Shown: one piece after another, positions 28,339 through 36,445 of the stretch
Layout: every line of letters begins with the position of its first letter
Position numbering within the stretch: the first letter of the stretch is position 1
Assembly: GCF_902374955.1 (NCBI RefSeq)
Contig: NZ_CABKRX010000083.1
Location: 62,001 to 126,000, forward strand
Direction: 5' to 3'
DNA: 64,000 bases
Origin: Bacillus massilioanorexius
Lineage (GTDB): Bacteria; Bacillota; Bacilli; Bacillales; DSM-1321
Notes under the pieces: generated by a model
The model's input: the letters and a program-made list of their open reading frames with translations, nothing else
Told to the model about the DNA's origin: nothing
Database searches by the model: none
Position numbers and translations under genes: made by a program

Positions 28339-28384
28339 AAAAAGGTGCCAAACAATGGTTTAACATTTGTTTGGCACCTTTTCT
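28339..28384 (-). terminator. Terminator after spoVE
   Basis: AAAGGTGCCAAACAA pairs with TTGTTTGGCACCTTT, flanked by A and T runs. It is one of the strongest hairpins in the window and separates spoVE from murG. Confidence 0.9.
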
Positions 28385-28463
28385 TTAACAAAACCTTTAT
28401 CGGATACTTTACTGCTCTTAAAAGAGAGTATTCTTAGTACCCTTGCTACCCCTTTATGCTTTA

Positions 28464-29567
28464 CTAGTATCGTGAATATCTACTAATATTTAATAGTACT
28501 CCAATAGCGAGGAGCATCAAGGTCAACGAAGATCCACCATAGCTTAAAAATGGTAAAGTAATACCTGTAACAGGTATTAAACCTGTTACAACACCAATAT
28601 TAATCATAACTTGAATGGCTACCATGCTGATAATTCCAACTGCTAAAAAGCTTCCGTATAGATCTGGAGCACCAATTGCAATTCGTATTCCACGCCATAA
28701 TAGCAATGAAAATAATAATATCACAAAGCTTCCACCAATAAACCCCAGTTCTTCTGATAAGATAGCAAATATAAAATCAGTTTGAGGCTCTGGTAGATAA
28801 AAAAATTTTTGACGACTTTGTCCCAGACCTAATCCAAATAATCCCCCTGGTCCTATGGCAAGAAGTGATTGTATCATTTGAAAACCACTACCTAGAGGAT
28901 CTTCCCAAGGATCTAAAAAGGAGGTTATACGCTTTATTCTATAAGGTGCTGATGCTATTAACGCAACAAATCCACCAACGCCTAATAACACTAACCATAC
29001 AAAGTGCCTAATCCTTGCTCCAGCAACAAATATCATGACTACGCATGTACCAACCATAACTGTTCCCGTCCCTAAATCTGGCTGAAGCATAATCATTCCA
29101 AAGGCAAAAAAGACAATTCCTAAAGACGGCATTAATCCTTTTTTCAACGTTGTTATATATTTTTGCTTCTCAGATAAGAACTTAGCAAGGAAAGCAATCA
29201 TTGCTAATTTTGTAAATTCAGATGGTTGAATAGAAAATGCTCCAACTCCTATCCAGCTTCGAGATCCATTGCGTTCCATCCCGATCCCTGGTATTAGAAC
29301 AATGATTAATAATATAAAACAAAAAATGATAAAAACCTTTGACCATGTTCTCCATGTCCAATAATCAATATTCATAATAAAAAACATGGCAACTACTCCA
29401 ACACCAGCAAATAGGAATTGACGCTTAGCAAAAAAGAAAGAATCACCATCAAACTTATATGCTGCCCATATGGCGCTTGCACTATAAACCATAATTAAAC
29501 CAATTGATAGCAGGGCTAGTGTTATAATGATCAATACGATATCCGGTTGGCCTTTTTTTGTGTGCAC
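28464..29567 (-). CDS. spoVE: SEDS-family peptidoglycan polymerase SpoVE
   Basis: This 367-residue protein with ten membrane segments is a SEDS glycosyltransferase of the FtsW/SpoVE group. SpoVE makes spore cortex peptidoglycan together with SpoVD. Family motifs include GSRSWIGVGAFSIQPSEFTK near residue 104, QPDLGTGTV near 163 and ITLPFLSYGGSSL near the C-terminus. The start is GTG with AGAGGTG. SpoVE is chosen over FtsW because it lies between murD and murG, the position of spoVE in B. subtilis. Confidence 0.92.
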   Translation of the reverse strand: MHTKKGQPDIVLIIITLALLSIGLIMVYSASAIWAAYKFDGDSFFFAKRQFLFAGVGVVAMFFIMNIDYWTWRTWSKVFIIFCFILLIIVLIPGIGMERNGSRSWIGVGAFSIQPSEFTKLAMIAFLAKFLSEKQKYITTLKKGLMPSLGIVFFAFGMIMLQPDLGTGTVMVGTCVVMIFVAGARIRHFVWLVLLGVGGFVALIASAPYRIKRITSFLDPWEDPLGSGFQMIQSLLAIGPGGLFGLGLGQSRQKFFYLPEPQTDFIFAILSEELGFIGGSFVILLFSLLLWRGIRIAIGAPDLYGSFLAVGIISMVAIQVMINIGVVTGLIPVTGITLPFLSYGGSSLTLMLLAIGVLLNISRYSRY

Positions 29568-29730
29568 AGTTCTACACCTCTGATGGAAAGATTAGAGCCT
29601 ATACTCTTACTAAAAAAAGGCTTACATCAAGAATGAACATACAAAAAATATCAGTTTCACTATTTTTCGTATGTCACTTCACTCTCGTTGTAAAACCTTC
29701 TAGTAGTAAAATAAAACGTATGTACTGCAT

Positions 29731-29770
29731 GTAAAAAGACCATTTTAATATTATCTACGATCTTTTTACA
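29731..29770 (-). terminator. Terminator after murD
   Basis: GTAAAAAGA pairs with TCTTTTTAC around an AT-rich loop. The stem is weak in G-C pairs, so efficiency is uncertain. Confidence 0.5.
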
Positions 29771-29797
29771 CTAGTTTTTATCATTTTGAACAAGCTC

Positions 29798-31150
29798 TTA
29801 TTTTAGCTTATGCACAGCCTCAACAAAAATGCTTCCTCTTACCTCAAAAGTTTTAAATTGATCCCAGCTAGCACATGCTGGGGATAAAAGAATGCAATCT
29901 CCTTCTGCTGACAACTCATAAGCAACTGGCACAGCCTCTTTAACAGTATCGACACGTTTAATAGTCGGTATACCTGCTTCCTTAGCCACTCTTTCAATTT
30001 TTCCCGCTGTTTGTCCAAATGTAATAACGGCCTTTACATTTTTTAATGCAGGCATTAATTCGTCAAATTCATTACCTCGATCTAAGCCACCAGCTAGTAG
30101 AATTGTTGGTTGAGAGAAAGAATTTAATGCCTTTGTAGCCGCTAAAATATTAGTTGCTTTCGAATCATTATAAAACTTTCTACCGTTAACATTTGCTATA
30201 AACTGTAAACGATGGGGCACTCCTGGAAAAGTTGTTAACACTTTAAAAAAGGCTTCATTATCCGCACCTTTTAGTTTACATACAGCAACGGTAGCTAAAA
30301 TATTTTCTAAGTTATGCTCTCCTGGTAAAACAATGTCAGATAAAGCGATAACACGTTCTTCTTTAAATTTAATCCAGCCATCTTCCACATAAGCACCATT
30401 TTTCATGATCTTCTTTGTAGAAAAAGGTACAATTGTAGCTTGAGATTGTTTTGCTATTGCTTCAACTTTTTCTTGGTCAGCATTATAAACAAAATAATCT
30501 GCACTAGTTTGATTTTTTACGATATTGCTTTTAGCCGCGGCATATGATTCAACATCACCATGATAATCAAGATGTGCTTCATACAAATTAGTAATTAATG
30601 CAATTTCAGGTTTAAATGTTTCTATTCCCATTAATTGAAAGGATGAAAGTTCCATAACAATCGTATTCTCTGCTTTAGCCTCCATTGCAACACCAGAAGC
30701 AACTGTTCCGATATTTCCTGCAATTAACGATTTCTTTCCAGCAGCTAATAATACTTCATGAATGAGTGTTGTAGTTGTTGTCTTGCCATTCGTACCTGTG
30801 ATACCGATTATTGATGCTTCACTTATTTGATAAGCAAGCTCAACTTCTGTAATAACAGAAATTCCTCTTTCAATTGCCCCTTTTACTAACGGGTTACTAT
30901 AAGGAATACCAGGATTTTTCACAATTAGCTGAAATCCTTCATCTAATAGTTCTAAAGGATGCTCTCCACAAATTACAGTTATGCCGTGCTCTAGTAAGCC
31001 TTGAGCATCTGGGTTTTCAGAAAATGGCTTTTGGTCATTAACCGTTACAAATGCTCCTAGTTTATGCAAAAGCATTGAAGCACTTACACCACTTTTCGCT
31101 AATCCAAGTACAAGAACTTTTTTTCGTAAATATGTTTCAGGCGTCTTCAT
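29798..31150 (-). CDS. murD: UDP-MurNAc-L-alanine:D-glutamate ligase
   Basis: This 450-residue ATP-dependent Mur ligase adds D-Glu to UDP-MurNAc-Ala. The N-terminal Rossmann-like domain has LVLGLAKSGVSAS. The central ATP-binding motif GITGTNGKTTTTTLI is at residues 115-129. The C-terminal domain has HRLQFI and the conserved LLSPACASWDQF. Its ATG directly follows the mraY stop with no gap. Confidence 0.97.
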   Translation of the reverse strand: MKTPETYLRKKVLVLGLAKSGVSASMLLHKLGAFVTVNDQKPFSENPDAQGLLEHGITVICGEHPLELLDEGFQLIVKNPGIPYSNPLVKGAIERGISVITEVELAYQISEASIIGITGTNGKTTTTTLIHEVLLAAGKKSLIAGNIGTVASGVAMEAKAENTIVMELSSFQLMGIETFKPEIALITNLYEAHLDYHGDVESYAAAKSNIVKNQTSADYFVYNADQEKVEAIAKQSQATIVPFSTKKIMKNGAYVEDGWIKFKEERVIALSDIVLPGEHNLENILATVAVCKLKGADNEAFFKVLTTFPGVPHRLQFIANVNGRKFYNDSKATNILAATKALNSFSQPTILLAGGLDRGNEFDELMPALKNVKAVITFGQTAGKIERVAKEAGIPTIKRVDTVKEAVPVAYELSAEGDCILLSPACASWDQFKTFEVRGSIFVEAVHKLK

Positions 31151-32128
31151 TTACATCCACACCTCCAAGTAGATTCCGAGAACAGCAAATAATAATCCAA
31201 CTGTCCAAAAAGTCACAACAACTCTCCACTCAGACCATCCACTTAATTCATAATGATGGTGAAGGGGACTCATTTTAAATACCCTTTTTCCAGTTGTTTT
31301 AAAACTAGTGACTTGAATAATAACGGAAAGAGTTTCAATAACAAATACTCCTCCAATAATAACAAGTAATAGTTCTGCACTCGTTAATAACGCTACAGTA
31401 GCAAGTGCTCCTCCAAGTGCCAAAGAACCTGTATCTCCCATAAACACCTTCGCTGGATGTGCATTGAAAACGAGGAATCCTAATAATGCTCCTGCAACAG
31501 CTACTGAGAATACAGCCACATCATACTGAGCATTATTCCAAGCAAGTACAGCAAACGCACCAAAAGCAATTGCTGCTGTTCCGGAAACTAAACCATCTAA
31601 CCCATCAGTTAAGTTCACTGCGTTTGAGAAACCTACCTGCCAGAATATAACGATAGCTACATAAAACCAGCCAACGTTTATCGCAATGTCTGTCCCGGGA
31701 ATCATGATTTCTGGTGAAAAGCCTGATGTATTCTTATAAACGATATAGAAAATAACTGCTATAACAATCTGCCCGATTAATTTTTGTAATGAAGTTAATC
31801 CAAGATTTCTTTTCATAACTACTTTTATAAAATCATCTAAAAATCCAAGTAACCCAAAGCCTAATGTTACAAATAATAGTAAAAAGATATTTGTAGACAA
31901 TTCATCGTATTTCGCTACCATAACAAGAGTAGTTACTGTTATCGATAATAATATGACTAAACCACCCATTGTTGGTGTTCCTGATTTTTTCTGATGAGAT
32001 TGTGGTCCCTCTTCACGAATACTTTGACCAAACTTTAAGCGTCTTAGAAAAGGAATAAAAACAGGAGATAAAAGTACCGTAATTATAAATCCTGTTAGTA
32101 TTGTAAAAAATATTGCTTGCTCCATCAT
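31151..32128 (-). CDS. mraY: Phospho-MurNAc-pentapeptide transferase
   Basis: This 325-residue integral membrane enzyme transfers phospho-MurNAc-pentapeptide to undecaprenyl phosphate, making lipid I. Ten hydrophobic segments are visible. Signatures are SHQKKSGTPTMGGLV (residues 44-58), NLTDGLDGLVSG near 172 with the catalytic Asp pair, VFMGDTGSLALGG near 228 and PLHHHYELSGW near the C-terminus. The first two codons are both ATG, and either may be used. Confidence 0.97.
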   Translation of the reverse strand: MMEQAIFFTILTGFIITVLLSPVFIPFLRRLKFGQSIREEGPQSHQKKSGTPTMGGLVILLSITVTTLVMVAKYDELSTNIFLLLFVTLGFGLLGFLDDFIKVVMKRNLGLTSLQKLIGQIVIAVIFYIVYKNTSGFSPEIMIPGTDIAINVGWFYVAIVIFWQVGFSNAVNLTDGLDGLVSGTAAIAFGAFAVLAWNNAQYDVAVFSVAVAGALLGFLVFNAHPAKVFMGDTGSLALGGALATVALLTSAELLLVIIGGVFVIETLSVIIQVTSFKTTGKRVFKMSPLHHHYELSGWSEWRVVVTFWTVGLLFAVLGIYLEVWM

Positions 32129-32189
32129 TCTTCTTTGACTCCCTTTCCTAGTGCGTAAAACGATTTACTTCATAATGTACTTAGTTTTA

Positions 32190-32305
32190 GGCTCTGTTAA
32201 AATTCATTGGCTCCAATACATTTGATTTCTCTTGCAAGAGTCTCATGAATTGGAGCTCATTTATTTCTTGTTAAGATCCAACAGTGATATATAACAAAGT
32301 CTAGT
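32190..32305. repeat. Possible degenerate repeat with inverted ends
   Basis: The block GGCTCTGTTAAAATTCATTG (32192-32211) resembles AGCTATGTAAAAATTCGTTG at 36220-36239. Its far end carries a rough inverse (AACAAAGTCTA). The centre holds GGCTCCAAT and ATTGGAGC in inverted order. It may be a decayed small mobile or repeat element. The copies are too diverged for certainty. Confidence 0.3.
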
Positions 32306-32409
32306 TTTAAAAAGTACTAGAAAGCATTAAAGATTCTTTTTCCATGTACAGATGCCGTAAACATCTTATTCACACTCATTTATATTATTAATTTAGATTG
32401 AAAATGTAT

Positions 32410-33879
32410 TTATTTTTTAAAAAATTGTTTGATTGCCTCACTGGCTATTTCTCGATCATCAAAATGATGCTTTACTTTATTCACTTCTTGATAGGTTTCA
32501 TGACCTTTTCCTGCAATCAATATAACGTCATTTGCTTTTGCATGTTGAACTGCCCAATAAATTGCTTCTTTACGGTCAACGATCGTTTTATGTGCTTGAC
32601 CATGAACACCAGCTTCCATATCTTCAAGAATCGCTTCTGGTTTCTCTGTACGAGGATTATCAGATGTAAGAATCGGATACGTTGCTAGGTCACAAGCAAT
32701 TTTCGCCATGATTGGACGTTTTGTTTTATCTCTATCTCCACCACATCCAACTACTACATAGGTATCTCCTTTTGCAAACTCATTTACCGTTCTCATTGCA
32801 TTCTCTAAACTGTCTGGCGTGTGTGAATAATCCACAATAACAGTAAAGTCTTGTCCAGCATTCACTAACTCAAAACGTCCGGCTACTCCTTGAACTTCTT
32901 CAAGAGAGGAAATTATTTGTTCCAACTTAATATTTAGGCAAAGGCCAGTTGATATAGCAGCTAATACATTGTATACACTGAATTTCCCTACTAATTTCAA
33001 ATGCACCTGCATCGTTTGATTAGTCGTTTCTAATGTGAATGTAGTACCACCAGAAGTAATTTCTATGTTTTTCGCACGAACATCTGCATCATTATCGATT
33101 CCATAAGTTACTACATGAGCAGCTGTAGCTTTAATAAAATCACTTGCTGCGTCATCATCATTATTTATAATAGCAAATTTTCTTTTGTTATTATAAAATG
33201 AATTTCCTAATTGTGAGAAAAGTAATGTTTTGGCATGTTTGTATGCCTCCATTGTTTTATGAAAATCTAAATGATCTTGAGTTAGATTTGTAAAAACAGC
33301 TACATCATAATCGCAGCCATGAACTCTACCTAGTTCTAGAGCATGAGAAGACACTTCCATAACTGCTGAATCCACTCCTACTTCAACCATCTTATGGAAA
33401 GTTTTTTGCAACGTAACGGAATCAGGAGTCGTATTTTTTGTTTCTTGAATGGTTTCATCAATTTTTGTATACATTGTGCCAATAAGACCTGTTTTTTGCT
33501 TATCATCCCGCAAAATTTTCTCAATCAAATGACTAGTTGTTGTTTTACCATTCGTTCCTGTAATCCCTATTAGCTTTAAATGTTGTGTCGGCTGATTATA
33601 AAAATAATTCGCTAAAACAGCCATTGCACGAGTAGTATCTTTCACTATAATAACAGGCACAGGTAAATCTAAAGGCTTTTCTGATACAATAGCAGCCGCA
33701 CCACTCTTTACAGCAGCCGGAGCAAAATCATGACCGTCTACCGTATATCCCTTTACACAGACAAATAAACTTCCTGGTTTCACTTGTCGATTATCATTTT
33801 CTATCGAAGTAATTATTGGATTTTGACTTACATTACCTGAATAAAAAGGCAATGAAGAAAGTAGAGTATGTAATTCCAT
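32410..33879 (-). CDS. murE: UDP-MurNAc-tripeptide synthetase, meso-DAP type
   Basis: This 489-residue Mur ligase adds meso-diaminopimelate to UDP-MurNAc-Ala-Glu. The ATP site is GITGTNGKTTTSHLI. The motif TSDNPRTEKP near the C-terminal domain is the DNPR signature of meso-DAP-specific enzymes, so the wall is the DAP type. I prefer the ATG giving MELHTLLSSLPFY, which has a GAGGAG site 9 bases before it, over a longer frame starting 7 codons upstream. Confidence 0.97.
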   Translation of the reverse strand: MELHTLLSSLPFYSGNVSQNPIITSIENDNRQVKPGSLFVCVKGYTVDGHDFAPAAVKSGAAAIVSEKPLDLPVPVIIVKDTTRAMAVLANYFYNQPTQHLKLIGITGTNGKTTTSHLIEKILRDDKQKTGLIGTMYTKIDETIQETKNTTPDSVTLQKTFHKMVEVGVDSAVMEVSSHALELGRVHGCDYDVAVFTNLTQDHLDFHKTMEAYKHAKTLLFSQLGNSFYNNKRKFAIINNDDDAASDFIKATAAHVVTYGIDNDADVRAKNIEITSGGTTFTLETTNQTMQVHLKLVGKFSVYNVLAAISTGLCLNIKLEQIISSLEEVQGVAGRFELVNAGQDFTVIVDYSHTPDSLENAMRTVNEFAKGDTYVVVGCGGDRDKTKRPIMAKIACDLATYPILTSDNPRTEKPEAILEDMEAGVHGQAHKTIVDRKEAIYWAVQHAKANDVILIAGKGHETYQEVNKVKHHFDDREIASEAIKQFFKK

Positions 33880-34144
33880 TCTTTTAATCTCCTCAAGCAT
33901 TTTTTAAAACATATCTAATCATACCGTAATTATTAAAAGTTTTCCATGTGAATGCAGTTATATATTATAGTACAATCACATTTCTATTACTATAAAAACT
34001 TATAAGAAAAACCGATACCGGTCCTTTTTGGTAAAATTGTTTTTATAAGAAATTCATTATCTTAAATGATTTCCATACCATGATATATTTCCATTATCTT
34101 TTCTTACATATTTGCACCACAAGGATATCCTTTTTCATCTTAAC
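33880..34144 (-). other. Non-coding region between spoVD terminator and murE
   Basis: AT-rich, with no open frame bearing a ribosome site. It should hold the murE promoter, but I cannot point to a convincing one. A short GC-containing palindrome, ACCGATACCGGT, lies near 34011-34022. Confidence 0.3.
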
Positions 34145-34184
34145 AAAAGGGTGCTTAAAAAGCTTTGCTTTTCAAACACCCTTT
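34145..34184 (-). terminator. Terminator after spoVD
   Basis: AAAAGGGTG pairs with CACCCTTTT, extended by an imperfect AT-rich inner stem. A short T tail is present. Confidence 0.75.
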
Positions 34185-34226
34185 TGGACAAATCAAGAAT
34201 TTTTATTTAAACAATAATATGACATA

Positions 34227-36140
34227 CTAATCTCCCAAATAGATGCGAATCGTCGAACCTTCTTTAACTTTTACTCCTGCCTCTGGCGCTTGTTTGACAA
34301 CTTTATTTCCTTTTCCTGCTATATCTAATTTTAACGTTAACAATTGAGTACTCAATTCTTTCTTATTCATGCCGACCAAATTAGGAATTTCAATTAAAAC
34401 CGGATCTAAATAATTTTTCTCTTTTTCCAAACCATTTTTACGAGGCTTCACATCTAACACTTGAAGTGAGTCCTTCATTATATTTCCTACAATTGGGGCA
34501 GCTACAACTCCTCCAAATTGTACAGTTTCCTTCGGATTATCTACTGCGATATAGACAACAATTTGAGGATCATCAGCTGGTGCAAACCCTATAAAAGATA
34601 CAATATAATTATTTTTAATATAATGGCCATCTTTTACTTTTTGAGCTGTACCTGTTTTACCTCCAACACGGTAAGATTCAATATACGCATTTTTACCGGA
34701 CCCCTTTGCAACCACCGTTTCTAACGCTTCTCTAACTTGCTTTGACGTTTCTTTCGAGATAACTTGCCTTTTGGCTTGAGGGGTTTTTCTCATTGTAATT
34801 TCCCCTGTTTTAGAATCAATTAATTGCTTAGCTATATACGGAGTATAAAGAGTACCTCCATTAACTGCTGCCGATACGGCTGCTACTTGTTGAATTGGTG
34901 TTACAGATACACCTTGCCCGAAAGCAGTGGTCGCTTGTTCAACAGGTCCTACTCGTTTCAGATCAAATAATATGCCTTTTCCTTCCCCACTTATGTCTAT
35001 TCCTGTTTTTTCACCAAAGCCAAATTTTCTTATATAAGAAAATAATTTTTCCTTCCCTAAACGTTCTCCTAATTCAACAAAACCTGGGTTACAAGAGTTC
35101 TGAACAACTTCTAGAAACGTTTGAGAGCCATGTCCACCAGCTTTCCAGCAATGCAGGTTAGCTCCCCCTACCTTCACTGATCCAGAATCATAGAATGATT
35201 CTGAAGTTAAATTGACTTTCTTTTCTTCTAATGCAGCCGCTAATGTAATAATTTTAAAAGTCGATCCTGGCTCATAAGTACTCCAAACTGGTAAGTTTCG
35301 ATTATATACTTCTTGAGATACCTCTTGGTACTTAGAAGGATTAAATGTAGGTCTACTTGACATGGCCAGTATTTCACCGTTATTCGGGTTCATTGCTAAA
35401 CCAATAATGCCATCTGGGTTATATGTCGCCTGAGCGATATCCATTTCCCTCTCCATTATTGTTTGAATCTTATTATCTATTGTTAATTGGAGTTTTTTTC
35501 CATCGGTTGGTGGTTTATAATCATCAACCATATTTTCCATACGTTTTCCTTTAGCATCTGCATAAAACTTAACATATCCCTTTTCACCTTTTAGTTCTTT
35601 ATCATAAGATAGTTCAATCCCCATTAATCCTTGATTATCGATACCTGTGAATCCAAGAACGTGCGACAAATAACTACCAAAAGGATAATAACGAACAGAA
35701 TCTTCAGCTATATATACTCCTTTTAGCTCTAGAGCTTTTATTTCTTTTGCTTTTTCATGAGAAATTTTTCTTCCTTTACTCAACCTAACACTTGATTGTA
35801 TTTTGGTAATCTCTTTATATAGTTCCTCTTCGTTCGCATCTAAAGTTGACGCTAGCTTACCCGCCGTTTCTTGTGGATTTTCTATCTGCCTAGGAACGAC
35901 ATACACAGTAGGAGCACTTAAATTAGTAGCTAAAGCCACTCCATTACGATCTACTATTTCTCCCCTCTTCGGTTCAAATGGGATATTCCGGCTCCAAGAA
36001 TCTTTTGCTTTACCCGTTAACATATTCCCTAGATAAAACTGAACATATCCAAGCCTTAGATCAATAAGTAAAAAGACAGCTAATCCAATAAGAAAAAAGA
36101 TTAATAATCTTTTGCGTACAGTGACATTTGAGACACGCAC
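34227..36140 (-). CDS. spoVD: Stage V sporulation protein D, spore cortex transpeptidase
   Basis: This 637-residue class B penicillin-binding protein makes spore cortex in the mother cell together with SpoVE. An N-terminal membrane anchor (residues 11-30) is followed by the dimerisation domain. The transpeptidase motifs are STFK (in YEPGSTFKIITL), SCN (in VQNSCNPGF) and KTG (in VGGKTGTAQKV). One PASTA domain is at the C-terminus (IPNLVGMNKKELSTQLL). The start is GTG with GGAGGTG. A sigma-E-type promoter lies just upstream. Confidence 0.95.
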   Translation of the reverse strand: MRVSNVTVRKRLLIFFLIGLAVFLLIDLRLGYVQFYLGNMLTGKAKDSWSRNIPFEPKRGEIVDRNGVALATNLSAPTVYVVPRQIENPQETAGKLASTLDANEEELYKEITKIQSSVRLSKGRKISHEKAKEIKALELKGVYIAEDSVRYYPFGSYLSHVLGFTGIDNQGLMGIELSYDKELKGEKGYVKFYADAKGKRMENMVDDYKPPTDGKKLQLTIDNKIQTIMEREMDIAQATYNPDGIIGLAMNPNNGEILAMSSRPTFNPSKYQEVSQEVYNRNLPVWSTYEPGSTFKIITLAAALEEKKVNLTSESFYDSGSVKVGGANLHCWKAGGHGSQTFLEVVQNSCNPGFVELGERLGKEKLFSYIRKFGFGEKTGIDISGEGKGILFDLKRVGPVEQATTAFGQGVSVTPIQQVAAVSAAVNGGTLYTPYIAKQLIDSKTGEITMRKTPQAKRQVISKETSKQVREALETVVAKGSGKNAYIESYRVGGKTGTAQKVKDGHYIKNNYIVSFIGFAPADDPQIVVYIAVDNPKETVQFGGVVAAPIVGNIMKDSLQVLDVKPRKNGLEKEKNYLDPVLIEIPNLVGMNKKELSTQLLTLKLDIAGKGNKVVKQAPEAGVKVKEGSTIRIYLGD

Positions 36141-36169
36141 TTACAACACCTCCGGTACATGCTACCCTC

Positions 36170-36197
36170 AATGTATGCTTGTCTATGTCATAATAGA
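36170..36197 (-). promoter_or_regulatory. Sigma-E-type promoter of spoVD
   Basis: On the minus strand TCTATT (36197-36192) and CATACATT (36177-36170) are 14 bases apart. The second block fits the sigma-E -10 consensus CATACANT fully; the first is a fair match to the -35. Position, about 30 bases from the GTG start, suits mother-cell expression of spoVD. Confidence 0.7.
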
Positions 36198-36218
36198 ACC
36201 AGACTGTTTTTTTAAAAA

Positions 36219-36330
36219 TAAGCTATGTAAAAATTCGTTGGTATTGATAACCCCAATCCCATTGTTTTCTACGGTCATGTATCAAGCTTCCTCGCTAGGA
36301 GCTCTAAAGAAGTCTTGCGAATTTTCGACA
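36219..36330. repeat. Possible degenerate repeat, second copy
   Basis: AGCTATGTAAAAATTCGTTG at 36220-36239 resembles the left end of the element at 32190. The rest is too diverged to align by eye. It lies between the spoVD promoter and the pbpB terminator. Confidence 0.25.
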
Positions 36331-36384
36331 GTTACTTATATCTCACTAAAAATCTACAATACTGTAAAACAGAATCTATAAATA

Positions 36385-36425
36385 GAAAAGGATGTCATCA
36401 AAATCAAGCTTTTGAGACATCCTTC
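36385..36425 (-). terminator. Terminator after pbpB
   Basis: AAGGATGTC pairs with GACATCCTT, with an inner CAAGCTTTTG palindromic segment. T residues follow on the minus strand. It separates the mraZ-rsmH-ftsL-pbpB unit from spoVD. Confidence 0.8.
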
Positions 36426-36445
36426 TCTATAATCATCAAATGAAG

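Noticed and set aside
32192..32205. GGCTCTGTT resembles the terminal repeat of IS6-family elements
   Set aside because: No transposase, no exact partner end and only a short match. It is listed as a possible decayed repeat only.
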